DNA of 9,690 nt from Endomicrobium sp. (lineage in GTDB: Bacteria; Elusimicrobiota; Endomicrobiia; Endomicrobiales; Endomicrobiaceae), in assembly GCA_031273645.1 (NCBI GenBank), contig JAISRM010000147.1, positions 1 to 9,690 on the forward strand. The letters are read 5' to 3'. The notes below the pieces were generated by a model. The model saw nothing but the letters and a program-made list of their open reading frames with translations. It was not told where the DNA came from and made no database searches. Made by a program: the position numbers and the translations under genes. Of the stretch, positions 1-6,604 are shown piece by piece; positions within the stretch are counted from its first letter, which is position 1, and every line of letters starts with the position of its first letter.

Positions 1-158
1 CTTTTAACGGACACAAAGCTCCGCCGGACGTCATTTCTAATCTCACATATGCTTTTGAAAATTCTATACTTCCGTATAAAGTAGATATTATAGATTTAAA
101 CAACATCTCAAAAGAATTTAAGGAAGCCGTAAAAGACGAGCTGATTAGATTGATATAA
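1..158 (+). CDS. MNT-type minimal nucleotidyltransferase, C-terminal part (5' end outside window)
   Basis: The frame is open from base 3 to the TAA at 156-158 and gives 51 residues, starting FNGHKAPPDV and ending DELIRLI. The stretch SILPYKVDIIDLNNISKEF (residues 22-40) resembles the region after the catalytic core of MNT-family nucleotidyltransferases, where a 'LPYKVDxxDxxxIS' strand carries a late acidic residue. In that family the protein is usually the antitoxin of a HEPN/MNT pair and can AMPylate or otherwise neutralise the HEPN RNase. The GS...DxD active-site motif would lie upstream of the window, so activity cannot be judged. No HEPN gene follows, so a partner, if any, is upstream. 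The gene ends 68 bases before the glycosyltransferase start and is probably functionally unrelated to it. Confidence 0.7.
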   Translation, partial: FNGHKAPPDVISNLTYAFENSILPYKVDIIDLNNISKEFKEAVKDELIRLI

Positions 159-226
159 TCAAAATAAGTTTTAAATTTTGAAGATATGCAGCTGTTTTTA
201 GACAGAAAAGAGTTTGAAGAAAACAT

Positions 227-1351
227 ATGAATAAACCTTATATTTCAATAATAGTTCCGGTTTACAATACTCAAAAATATATAAGCGCATGTTTAGACAG
301 CCTTACGCGTCAGACTTTTGAAGATATTGAAATAATATGCATTGACGATTACAGTTCTGACGATTCAGTAAATATAGCGCAGACTTATGCAGTAAAAGAC
401 GAAAGAATTAAAATAATAAAGCTTAATGAGCGTTCAGGCGTATCAAAAGCAAGAAATATCGCAATAAAGAGTTCTTCTTGTCCCTATATAATGTTTTGCG
501 ATTCCGACGACAAATATCACCCGCAAATGTGCGAAAAAATGTTTAAAGCTATATCTGAAAATAAAGTTGACGCCGCAATATGCGCAGCTGAAGTTGTTTA
601 TGAAACTTCTAAAAAGCCAAATGACATTCCCGAACAAAATTTTTCAATAATGCCGGAAGGAATAAAGATTCTCAATGACAAAGCAATAGCTTTGGCAAGC
701 AGTTCTATTTGGAACAAAATCTTTAAACGCGATATAATTAACGCGCGCAATTTAGCTTTTCCCGACGTATTAATAAATGAAGACGGTTTCTTTTGGAATG
801 CTTATGCCTGCGTTTGCCAAAATGCCTTTTTTCTCAATGAAAAATTATACCGATATACGCGCAGGCAAAACAGCGCGGTTGATTTAATGTATTTCAAAAT
901 TGAAGATTACTCTCTAAGCTATTTAAAAACAGCCGAGGCTTTATACGATTTTTTTATGGCAAACGGCATTTATAAACAGAAAAAAACATTTTTTTGGGAA
1001 GAATTTTTCAAATACTGCCTTTGGACGCTTAAGCATTCGCATGCAGATTTAACCGACAATTTTATATATGGCAAAGCAAATGAATTAATAAATAAATTTA
1101 ATCCGTCAAAAGAAAGTTTTGACGAAGAAACAAATCTTAAAATCGCCGCAATAAAAAACAAAAGGCTAAAAAGAAAGACATGGCGTTTTCCTTTTGCTTG
1201 GTTGCCGATCATTAAAACAACAAGAACTTTCAAGAAGCTAAAAATTTGGTTTTTAGGCATACCTGTGTGGAAAGTAAAATATAAAATAAATGCAAAAATC
1301 TATTGTTTGCTGGCTTTTATTCCCGTTTTGAAAACTAAAACAGAAAACTAA
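227..1351 (+). CDS. Glycosyltransferase family 2 (GT-A fold)
   Basis: This 374-residue protein is predicted to transfer a sugar from a nucleotide donor to a growing surface glycan on the cytoplasmic side of the membrane. The N-terminal GT2 domain covers about residues 4-215. Visible motifs are SIIVPVYN (7-14), the nucleotide-binding D40-D41, the metal-binding DSD of MFCDSDD (92-94), and E185-D186 of NEDGFFW in the place of the usual catalytic ED. A YRYTRRQNS stretch (208-216) is typical of the end of the domain. No membrane span is obvious. The last 35 residues carry a doubled tag (FLGIPVWKVK at 342-351 and LAFIPVLKTK at 362-371) that recurs in the next two proteins. The ATG overlaps the TGA of a 14-codon upstream frame (186-230), with only a weak GAAG as ribosome site. 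The donor and acceptor sugars cannot be read from sequence. Confidence 0.9.
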   Translation: MNKPYISIIVPVYNTQKYISACLDSLTRQTFEDIEIICIDDYSSDDSVNIAQTYAVKDERIKIIKLNERSGVSKARNIAIKSSSCPYIMFCDSDDKYHPQMCEKMFKAISENKVDAAICAAEVVYETSKKPNDIPEQNFSIMPEGIKILNDKAIALASSSIWNKIFKRDIINARNLAFPDVLINEDGFFWNAYACVCQNAFFLNEKLYRYTRRQNSAVDLMYFKIEDYSLSYLKTAEALYDFFMANGIYKQKKTFFWEEFFKYCLWTLKHSHADLTDNFIYGKANELINKFNPSKESFDEETNLKIAAIKNKRLKRKTWRFPFAWLPIIKTTRTFKKLKIWFLGIPVWKVKYKINAKIYCLLAFIPVLKTKTEN

Positions 1352-1375
1352 AACTGATTGACAGTTCCTTTTTTT
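1352..1375 (+). terminator. Weak terminator-like hairpin after the GT2 gene
   Basis: AACTG (1352-1356), a five-base loop and CAGTT (1362-1366) form a 5-bp stem, followed by CC and seven T (1369-1375). The hairpin starts directly after the stop codon. The stem is short and AT-rich, so at best it would attenuate transcription into the WbsX gene 38 bases downstream. Confidence 0.3.
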
Positions 1376-1401
1376 ATTGTTAATCTACTTTGCAAAAAAA
1401 C

Positions 1402-1407
1402 AAGGTG
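1402..1407 (+). promoter_or_regulatory. Ribosome binding site of the WbsX gene
   Basis: AAGGTG lies five bases before the ATG at 1413. It supports 1413 over the in-frame TTG at 1377, which has no such site. It also removes 12 low-complexity residues from the longest possible reading. Confidence 0.6.
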
Positions 1408-1412
1408 TAGCT

Positions 1413-2753
1413 ATGATTCGTATATTTTCAAAAAAAATTGAGCGTTATAAAACTATAGTTAAGATTTTAGGAATTGAAGTATATAAAACAAAAACCGCCG
1501 AAGACATAATAACTTACTACTTTCTGGGCTTACCCCTTTATAAAAAGCGCATTTCTTTAAGCATAAAGCACTCTCAATGCCTGCAAAAAGAAAAAGACGA
1601 TTTTTTAGATTATGTTTTAAACCAGTTCAAAGATAAAAGCAAATTTGTTCCTTTAACAGAGAAGCCTTATACAAGACGAGCAGATGATGTCAAATTAATA
1701 GCCTTTTACCTGCCGCAATTTTATCATTTTGCAATAAATGACGAATGGCACGGAAAAGGCTTTACAGAATGGACTAATGTTACTAAAGCTCTGCCTCAGT
1801 TTATAGGTCATGAGCAGCCGCAGCTTCCCATAGACGTAGGTTTTTACTCATTAGAAACTACTTCCGCCATGCGCCGCCAAATTGAACTTGCAAAAATGTA
1901 CGGCATTTACGGCTGGTGTTTTTACTATTATTGGTTTTCCGGAAAAAGAATAATGGAAAAACCGCTGTTAAATTTTTTAAACGATAAATCTTTAGATATG
2001 CCGTTTTGCTTGTTTTGGGCAAATGAAAACTGGACGCGCAACTGGGGGGAACCTGATGTCGTCGCAGAAAAACAGTTATATGAAGCCCGCGTTAAAGAAG
2101 GCGATGCGGAAAAATTCATGCAAGACGCTTTACCGCTTATGAAAGACAGTCGTTATATTAAAATTGAAAACAAGCCTGTGTTGATTATCTATCAACTTCA
2201 CGATGATGAATACGATATATTCAAATTGTTTATAAAAGAAATAAGACGTATAGCCTGCAGGAACGGATTTGACGGACTTTATCTGATAAAAGTGCGCGAT
2301 GCCAAAAGCTCATCGCAAATTCAACAGTTTCAATTTGACGCTGCTGTCGAGTTCCCGCCTTATTATATGCAAGGGGAAATTTATGATTCCAATATAAAAG
2401 TTATAAATCAGGCATACAGATCGCGTATTGTCGATATAAACCGTTATTGCGCTGAAAAGCAATATCTTGACAAAGTTTCTTATCCTTTAATGCGCGGTTG
2501 TTTTACTACATGGGATAACACTTCAAGAAAATATAACAGCGATTGTTGGTCGCTTGTGCTTCAAAACGCTCCATTATATTATAAACAATGGCTATCTGAT
2601 TTGATTGAATGGACAAAACAAAACAATAGAGAACCAGAACAGTTTGTATTTATCAATGCTTGGAACGAATGGGCTGAAGGAGCGCATCTTGAGCCTGACC
2701 ACAGATACGGTTATGCGTATTTACAAGCTACTAAAGAAGCAATTGAGCAATAA
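1413..2753 (+). CDS. WbsX-type glycosyltransferase / GH99-like domain protein
   Basis: The protein has 446 residues from the ATG at 1413, chosen because AAGGTG precedes it; the frame is open back to a TTG at 1377. From about residue 94 to the end it matches the Glyco_tran_WbsX (GH99-like) family found in O-antigen and capsule loci. Signature stretches are KLIAFYLPQFY (94-104), GFTEWTNV (116-123), GIYGWCFYYYWFSGK (164-178), ANENWTRNW (203-211) and the C-terminal NAWNEWAEGAHLEPD (415-429). The family is related to GH99 endo-mannosidases and is usually annotated as a glycosyltransferase or glycan-processing enzyme; the reaction here is unknown. Residues 12-46 are an N-terminal copy of the tag (KILGIEVYKTK and YFLGLPLYKKR) found at the C-terminus of the preceding GT2 and inside the following fusion. 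There is no signal peptide, so it is likely cytoplasmic or membrane-peripheral. It ends two bases before the next gene, suggesting translational coupling. Confidence 0.88.
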   Translation: MIRIFSKKIERYKTIVKILGIEVYKTKTAEDIITYYFLGLPLYKKRISLSIKHSQCLQKEKDDFLDYVLNQFKDKSKFVPLTEKPYTRRADDVKLIAFYLPQFYHFAINDEWHGKGFTEWTNVTKALPQFIGHEQPQLPIDVGFYSLETTSAMRRQIELAKMYGIYGWCFYYYWFSGKRIMEKPLLNFLNDKSLDMPFCLFWANENWTRNWGEPDVVAEKQLYEARVKEGDAEKFMQDALPLMKDSRYIKIENKPVLIIYQLHDDEYDIFKLFIKEIRRIACRNGFDGLYLIKVRDAKSSSQIQQFQFDAAVEFPPYYMQGEIYDSNIKVINQAYRSRIVDINRYCAEKQYLDKVSYPLMRGCFTTWDNTSRKYNSDCWSLVLQNAPLYYKQWLSDLIEWTKQNNREPEQFVFINAWNEWAEGAHLEPDHRYGYAYLQATKEAIEQ

Positions 2754-2755
2754 CC

Positions 2756-5014
2756 ATGAAAAACAATGAAAAAGACTTTGTAAATTTTGTGCTTTGCGGC
2801 GATGAAAACTTTATAATTCCGATTGGAGTTTCAATAACGTCTGTTTTGAAAAATCTTTCCAAATCGCGCAAAGCGCGTTTTTTTATATTTGTCAGCAACT
2901 GGCAGGAAAAAGACATAAAAACAATAACGCTTGTGCGCAAAATACGAGAATGCGAAATCAACGTTATTCCAATGGAAGAATATATCAGTTTGTTTGACGG
3001 TATAAATTGGAGCGAAGCATTATTGCCTCATTTTGCAAAAGTATCTATATTTTTTAGACTTTTGATATTTAAAATCCTCCCTTTTAACATTGAAAAATGT
3101 TTTTATCTTGATGGAGATATGATTGTAGAAGAAGACTTATCGCTTATATATGATTCGTTTCCCAACGATAAACTTGCCGCGGTTGTAATTGAAGAAATGA
3201 ACATGTGTAATAATGCAGCTGACAAAAATTCAGGATTGCCGCATTGCCACAAATGGCCAGAGTTTGAAAAATATAGACAATGCCCAAAATCAGCGCCATA
3301 TTTTAACTCCGGTTTTTTTCTTGCTAATGTAAAACTATCAAAAGAGCTTGATATATTTGATAAAGCGTTACAAGTTATACGCGCGCATACATCTTTCCCG
3401 TTTCCTGATCAAGATGTATTAAACATAGTCATTGGGCAGGAACATAATGATAAAATAATTTATCTTGATCCGTCATATAATTATTTTTGCGACGGGTTTC
3501 ATCCGTTTTCTCAGGAACCGTTTTTTTATTCAAAAGAACAAATTATAAATGCTAAAAATAAGCCAAAAATATATCACTTTAGTAATTACAATAAACCTTG
3601 GCTAACGTATGAACATGTAGAATTTTTTGATATATGGTGGAAGTATGCGCGACTGTCTCCTTTCAAACATCTTAAACAGCCAAGAAACAAAGTATTTAAA
3701 GTATTTTCAAAAACAAAAGAGCCTCATAAAACGGTAATTAAAATATTAGGGATTGAGATTTTCAAAAAGAAAACCGAAAATGGCATAAAAAGATATTATT
3801 TATTCGGGATAAGAGTGTTTAAAAAACATCCTCCGACTGAAGATATCCTAAAGGCAACAAAGCATGTAAATATTACCGCATTGCAAAATTATGAAAAGCT
3901 TAAAAATTTAAAGATCCTATCGGAAGAATTAAGCAATAACTCTGCATATTTCGATGAGTTATTCAACAAGTTATTTAATAGGTTAGATAAATTAAATGAT
4001 GTTGATAAATTGTTAGTGCAAAATCAAAATAATGTTGATAAATTTGACAAGTTATTTGATAGATTAGACAAATTAAATGATAAAGTCGCCTATATTGAAA
4101 AAATAATTCCGCATTTGCTTTTTGAACCCAAAATAGAAGACAACGCCGTAATAATATCTCTTATTGAAAGTCTTGGAGACATAGTGGCATGCGAACCGGT
4201 TATAGAACATGCGCATAACTTATATCCGGATAGACCGGTTTATTGGCTTACGCAAACGACATATTACGAACTGCTTCGATTTCATCCTATGCTTAAAGGA
4301 ATAATAACAATTAGCGCTATAGAACAAGCGCAATCATTAAAGCGGCGGCTGCCTAAAACGGTAAAGTTTATTGATCTTCATTTCAGAAATAGATGGTATT
4401 TATTAGATTCAAAAGTTATATATAATGACAACAACAGCGCTACCACGCTTGAAAATTATTTACATGAAAATTTATTGCAGGCTTTGTCTAAAACAGCAGG
4501 ACTAAACGTAGAAAATAAAGCGCCGAAATTTTATCTTTCGCCTTTTGCCGTCTTGCCAAAAAATTTGCCGCAGCATTATATAGCTATGCATATAAAATCG
4601 TCTGAGATCTCAAAAGATTGGGATATTGAAAAATGGAAAGTTCTTATCAATAAGTTTGCTCAGGACGGCATAAATATTGTTGAAGTAGGGGTATCGGCGT
4701 CTTTTGACGGATTAAAAAATTATACTCCGGCAACAAATCTTCCTCTTATCCAAGACAGCGCCGCGGTGCTGTCAAAAGCGGATTTATTTATCGGGATAGA
4801 CTCCTCTTTTGCCCACATTGCAAACGCGCTTAACATTGCGGGTATTATTTTGCTTGGCAAATACAAGAACTTTGAAAAGTATATGCCTTACAGCGGAAAT
4901 TACCAAAACGGCGTTAATTCAAAAATAATATATGCTCCAAAAGGTTTGCCGGCAAAAGATATAACGGTTGAAGAAGTTTATAATGCCGCAATGGATTTGC
5001 TGAAGAAAAATTAA
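2756..5014 (+). CDS. Bifunctional GT8-GT9 glycosyltransferase fusion with linker tag and coiled coil
   Basis: This is an unbroken 752-residue frame holding two transferases. Residues about 8-300 form a GT8 (LPS galactosyl/glucosyltransferase-like, GT-A) domain. It has FVLCGDENFIIPIGVSITSV at the start, the metal-binding DGD (119-121) of CFYLDGD, FNSGFFLAN (183-191), PDQDVLN (217-223) and HFSNYNKPW (274-282), where the glycine common after HxS is Asn. Residues 323-358 are the shared tag (KILGIEIFKKK, YLFGIRVFKKH). Residues about 375-452 are charged and probably coiled coil, with a recent internal duplication. Residues about 462-750 form a GT9 heptosyltransferase-like (GT-B) domain: ESLGDIVACEPVIEHA (471-486), SSEISKDWDIEKW (615-627) and DLFIGIDSSFAHIANALN (676-693). 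GT9 enzymes transfer ADP-heptose or related sugars to an LPS core, and the two halves may act in sequence on one acceptor. It starts two bases after the WbsX stop with no strong ribosome site. Confidence 0.88.
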   Translation: MKNNEKDFVNFVLCGDENFIIPIGVSITSVLKNLSKSRKARFFIFVSNWQEKDIKTITLVRKIRECEINVIPMEEYISLFDGINWSEALLPHFAKVSIFFRLLIFKILPFNIEKCFYLDGDMIVEEDLSLIYDSFPNDKLAAVVIEEMNMCNNAADKNSGLPHCHKWPEFEKYRQCPKSAPYFNSGFFLANVKLSKELDIFDKALQVIRAHTSFPFPDQDVLNIVIGQEHNDKIIYLDPSYNYFCDGFHPFSQEPFFYSKEQIINAKNKPKIYHFSNYNKPWLTYEHVEFFDIWWKYARLSPFKHLKQPRNKVFKVFSKTKEPHKTVIKILGIEIFKKKTENGIKRYYLFGIRVFKKHPPTEDILKATKHVNITALQNYEKLKNLKILSEELSNNSAYFDELFNKLFNRLDKLNDVDKLLVQNQNNVDKFDKLFDRLDKLNDKVAYIEKIIPHLLFEPKIEDNAVIISLIESLGDIVACEPVIEHAHNLYPDRPVYWLTQTTYYELLRFHPMLKGIITISAIEQAQSLKRRLPKTVKFIDLHFRNRWYLLDSKVIYNDNNSATTLENYLHENLLQALSKTAGLNVENKAPKFYLSPFAVLPKNLPQHYIAMHIKSSEISKDWDIEKWKVLINKFAQDGINIVEVGVSASFDGLKNYTPATNLPLIQDSAAVLSKADLFIGIDSSFAHIANALNIAGIILLGKYKNFEKYMPYSGNYQNGVNSKIIYAPKGLPAKDITVEEVYNAAMDLLKKN
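3966..4081 (+). repeat. Degenerate 81-bp tandem duplication inside the fusion gene
   Basis: The 35 bases at 3966-4000 recur at 4047-4081 with three differences and an offset of 81 bases, exactly 27 codons. The encoded copies read NKLFNRLDKLND and DKLFDRLDKLND (residues 404-415 and 431-442). The period keeps the frame and lengthens the predicted coiled coil between the tag and the GT9 domain. Confidence 0.75.
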
Positions 5015-5085
5015 TCTTTTTATTTAACAACCTGATTTTTAAAACTTAGATTCCCGCTTTCACTGAAATGACAAACACAAACAAA

Positions 5086-5121
5086 ACAGGCGAAGCCTGT
5101 CCCATTTTCATGGGAATGACA
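5086..5121 (-). repeat. Two-hairpin dispersed repeat (copy 1)
   Basis: ACAGGC-GAA-GCCTGT (5086-5100) is followed directly by CCCAT-TTTC-ATGGG (5101-5114) and AATGACA. Read on the minus strand it is TGTCATTCCCATGAAAATGG followed by GACAGGCTTCGCCTGTTTT. Closely related modules occur in the opposite orientation at 9129-9204, so this is a dispersed repeat of the genome. I see no evidence that it is mobile by itself. Confidence 0.7.
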
Positions 5122-5160
5122 GACTTTGCAAAAACGACAGATGACAAACAAACATTAATT

Positions 5161-5250
5161 TTCCCAAAATTTTTGATTCAATTCTTATCCTATTTTATAC
5201 TAAATAGGGACAATCGTAAAATTTTTAGAAAAACATATACAAAAATCTGA
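5161..5250 (+). pseudogene. Orphan C-terminal tag of a lost gene
   Basis: The last 29 codons of a small open frame read FPKFLIQFLSYFI, a short spacer, then RKIFRKTYTKI and a TGA at 5248-5250. Aligned without gaps to the last 29 residues of the protein ending at 6568 (YPKHLIQLLSCFI...RKAFRKKYSRI), 16 of 29 positions are identical, and both copies stop at the same point. No catalytic domain precedes it; upstream the frame runs straight into the hairpin repeats. I read it as the surviving 3' end of a former glycan gene whose body was lost. A genuine 60-residue protein from the ATG at 5068 is less likely because that start lies in repeat sequence without a ribosome site. Confidence 0.65.
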
Positions 5251-5256
5251 CAAATA

Positions 5257-5293
5257 TTGATAAAATTATAATGCAAAAGCGTATAATGGAGAA
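5257..5293 (+). promoter_or_regulatory. Possible promoter and ribosome site for the second glycan block
   Basis: TTGATA (5257-5262) precedes a perfect TATAAT at 5282-5287 by 19 bases, two more than ideal; a second TATAAT lies at 5267-5272. GGAGAA (5288-5293) sits six bases before the ATG at 5300 and is a good ribosome site. If the downstream TATAAT were the real -10 box the mRNA leader would be almost absent and the ribosome site lost, so the promoter reading is weak while the ribosome site is firm. Confidence 0.35.
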
Positions 5294-5299
5294 AACGAA

Positions 5300-6568
5300 A
5301 TGATAAAAAAAATAATCTTTACGACCGATTTCCTATTCCACTCTGAAAATGATAAAGGCACATATCATTTTTGGACAGTTAAACTATTTGCCACTATTAT
5401 TGAAAGCGTAACCGGCATTAAAATTGAAGAGCTTAAAAACTTAGGTTTCAGCCGGGACGAATTTTACAGATTGAGCGGTATTTTAAATACAGAGTCGAGA
5501 TATTACACATATGACATTTCAAAAATAACAAAAGAGTCGGTATCATATTTAAAATCTTTTATAGATAAAGAGACTCTTGTTATTTGCGTTGAACTTGGAA
5601 TAGATTTGCGTAACATTCTCAATAATTTAGGCGTTAACTTTATAAATTTCTGGTTTCACTCTTATAAGCTTTTTGACGACACTTTATTAATGATAAATAC
5701 AAACAACTGTGAAATTTTTAAACTGCTCAATAACTACAAAGTCCCTCAGGAACAGTTTTATTTCTATGCAAACTATTGGCAGACGAGAATAATAAGAGAC
5801 AAAACGTTTAACGATTCGTTTTTAGAAGACAATTCGGCTGTATTTATAGCTCAGACTTACAAAGATAAGTCCGTTGAAAAAGATAAAAAATTTCTTAACA
5901 TATTAGATTATAAAGACGAAATTGAAAATCTGTCAAAAAAGTATAATAAAATATACTATATTGCCCACCCTCTTTGCCCTATAAACGACGAAATCAAAGA
6001 TTATATTAATGCAAAACGCTATTTAATTGAATTGACCGACTTTCCTACATATTTTCTGCTTGCAAGCAATAAGATAAAAGAAGTTATATCAATATCTTCC
6101 TCTGTTTTGTACGAGGCGCAGTTTTTCAATAAAAAAATAAACTATTTATATAAGCCGTTGTTTAACATAGACGGAGAATTTGGCCTAAACACTTTTATAA
6201 GCGTATATAACGACTATTTTAACCCGTCTTTTTGGAGCAGCGTTTTGGCGCCTGTAACGCAGACCGGCTCTGAAGTTCTAAATAGAAATTTATTTTTCAA
6301 CCATAAAAATAAACTCAGAGACGCGGCAAATTCTTATATGGGATATAAATTTTTATCGCCTGTCAAACAGCTTGAAACAACCGTAAACGAATTAGACGCA
6401 GCCTTAAAACTTCAAAAAACGCATATAAGCCAGTTACAAAAATCCATTGATAAGTTAAACGCCATAAAATACAACGTATATCCTAAACATCTTATACAAT
6501 TATTATCTTGCTTTATCTTCGATATTACAAAACGCAAAGCTTTTAGAAAAAAATATTCAAGAATCTAA
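5300..6568 (+). CDS. Putative GT-B glycosyltransferase with HP and Ser-Ser motifs (capsule/LPS type)
   Basis: This 422-residue protein has a strong ribosome site (GGAGAA). I cannot assign it to a named family with certainty. It shows IYYIAHPLCP (218-227) and, about 40 residues later, VISISSSVLYEA (262-273). An HP motif followed by a Ser-Ser motif is the nucleotide-binding signature of several CMP-sugar transferases (bacterial sialyl- and polysialyltransferases; Kdo transferases of capsule loci are similar). FNPSFWSSVL (307-316) resembles a late motif of capsule-type transferases. The donor is therefore inferred to be a CMP-sugar, with low confidence. Residues about 352-390 (QLETTVNELDAALKLQKTHI onward) look like a coiled coil. 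The last 29 residues are tag B, shared with the orphan fragment upstream and the next protein. No signal peptide or membrane span is evident. The next start lies 36 bases downstream, so the two are probably co-transcribed. Confidence 0.6.
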   Translation: MIKKIIFTTDFLFHSENDKGTYHFWTVKLFATIIESVTGIKIEELKNLGFSRDEFYRLSGILNTESRYYTYDISKITKESVSYLKSFIDKETLVICVELGIDLRNILNNLGVNFINFWFHSYKLFDDTLLMINTNNCEIFKLLNNYKVPQEQFYFYANYWQTRIIRDKTFNDSFLEDNSAVFIAQTYKDKSVEKDKKFLNILDYKDEIENLSKKYNKIYYIAHPLCPINDEIKDYINAKRYLIELTDFPTYFLLASNKIKEVISISSSVLYEAQFFNKKINYLYKPLFNIDGEFGLNTFISVYNDYFNPSFWSSVLAPVTQTGSEVLNRNLFFNHKNKLRDAANSYMGYKFLSPVKQLETTVNELDAALKLQKTHISQLQKSIDKLNAIKYNVYPKHLIQLLSCFIFDITKRKAFRKKYSRI

Positions 6569-6591
6569 AAACTTTGAAAATATTTAAAAAT

Positions 6592-6596
6592 GAGGA
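6592..6596 (+). promoter_or_regulatory. Ribosome binding site that fixes the start at 6605
   Basis: GAGGA lies eight bases before the ATG at 6605. The alternative in-frame ATG at 6590 overlaps this site and has only A/T-rich sequence upstream, so 6605 is preferred. The first residues are then MSTPLLKEV. Confidence 0.6.
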
Positions 6597-6604
6597 CGAA
6601 GAAT

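Larger units (their letters stand above)
5015..5299. other. Repeat-bearing intergenic scar between the two glycan blocks
   Basis: These 285 bases separate the GT8-GT9 gene from the next intact gene. They hold, in order, a decayed copy of the TGTCATTCCCG...GCGGGAATC palindrome (5049-5073, minus orientation), two small hairpin repeats (5086-5114), an unassigned stretch, the orphan 3' end of a lost gene (5161-5250), and a promoter-like stretch just before the gene at 5300. I see no complete gene. A 60-codon open frame starting at 5068 is made partly of repeat sequence and has no ribosome site. Confidence 0.7.

Noticed and set aside
154..159. A perfect TATAAT upstream of the glycan genes.
   Set aside because: It overlaps the stop codon of the preceding gene and I see no matching -35 box at 16-19 bases; such hexamers are expected by chance in this composition.
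186..230. A 14-codon open frame (MQLFLDRKEFEENI) whose TGA overlaps the ATG of the GT2 gene.
   Set aside because: The ATGA overlap would allow translational coupling, but there is no strong ribosome site and no conservation to judge by; chance is likely in AT-rich DNA.
5068..5250. A 60-codon open frame as a genuine small gene.
   Set aside because: Its first half is hairpin repeat sequence, its ATG lies in the decayed palindrome and no ribosome site precedes it; only the last 29 codons look gene-derived.
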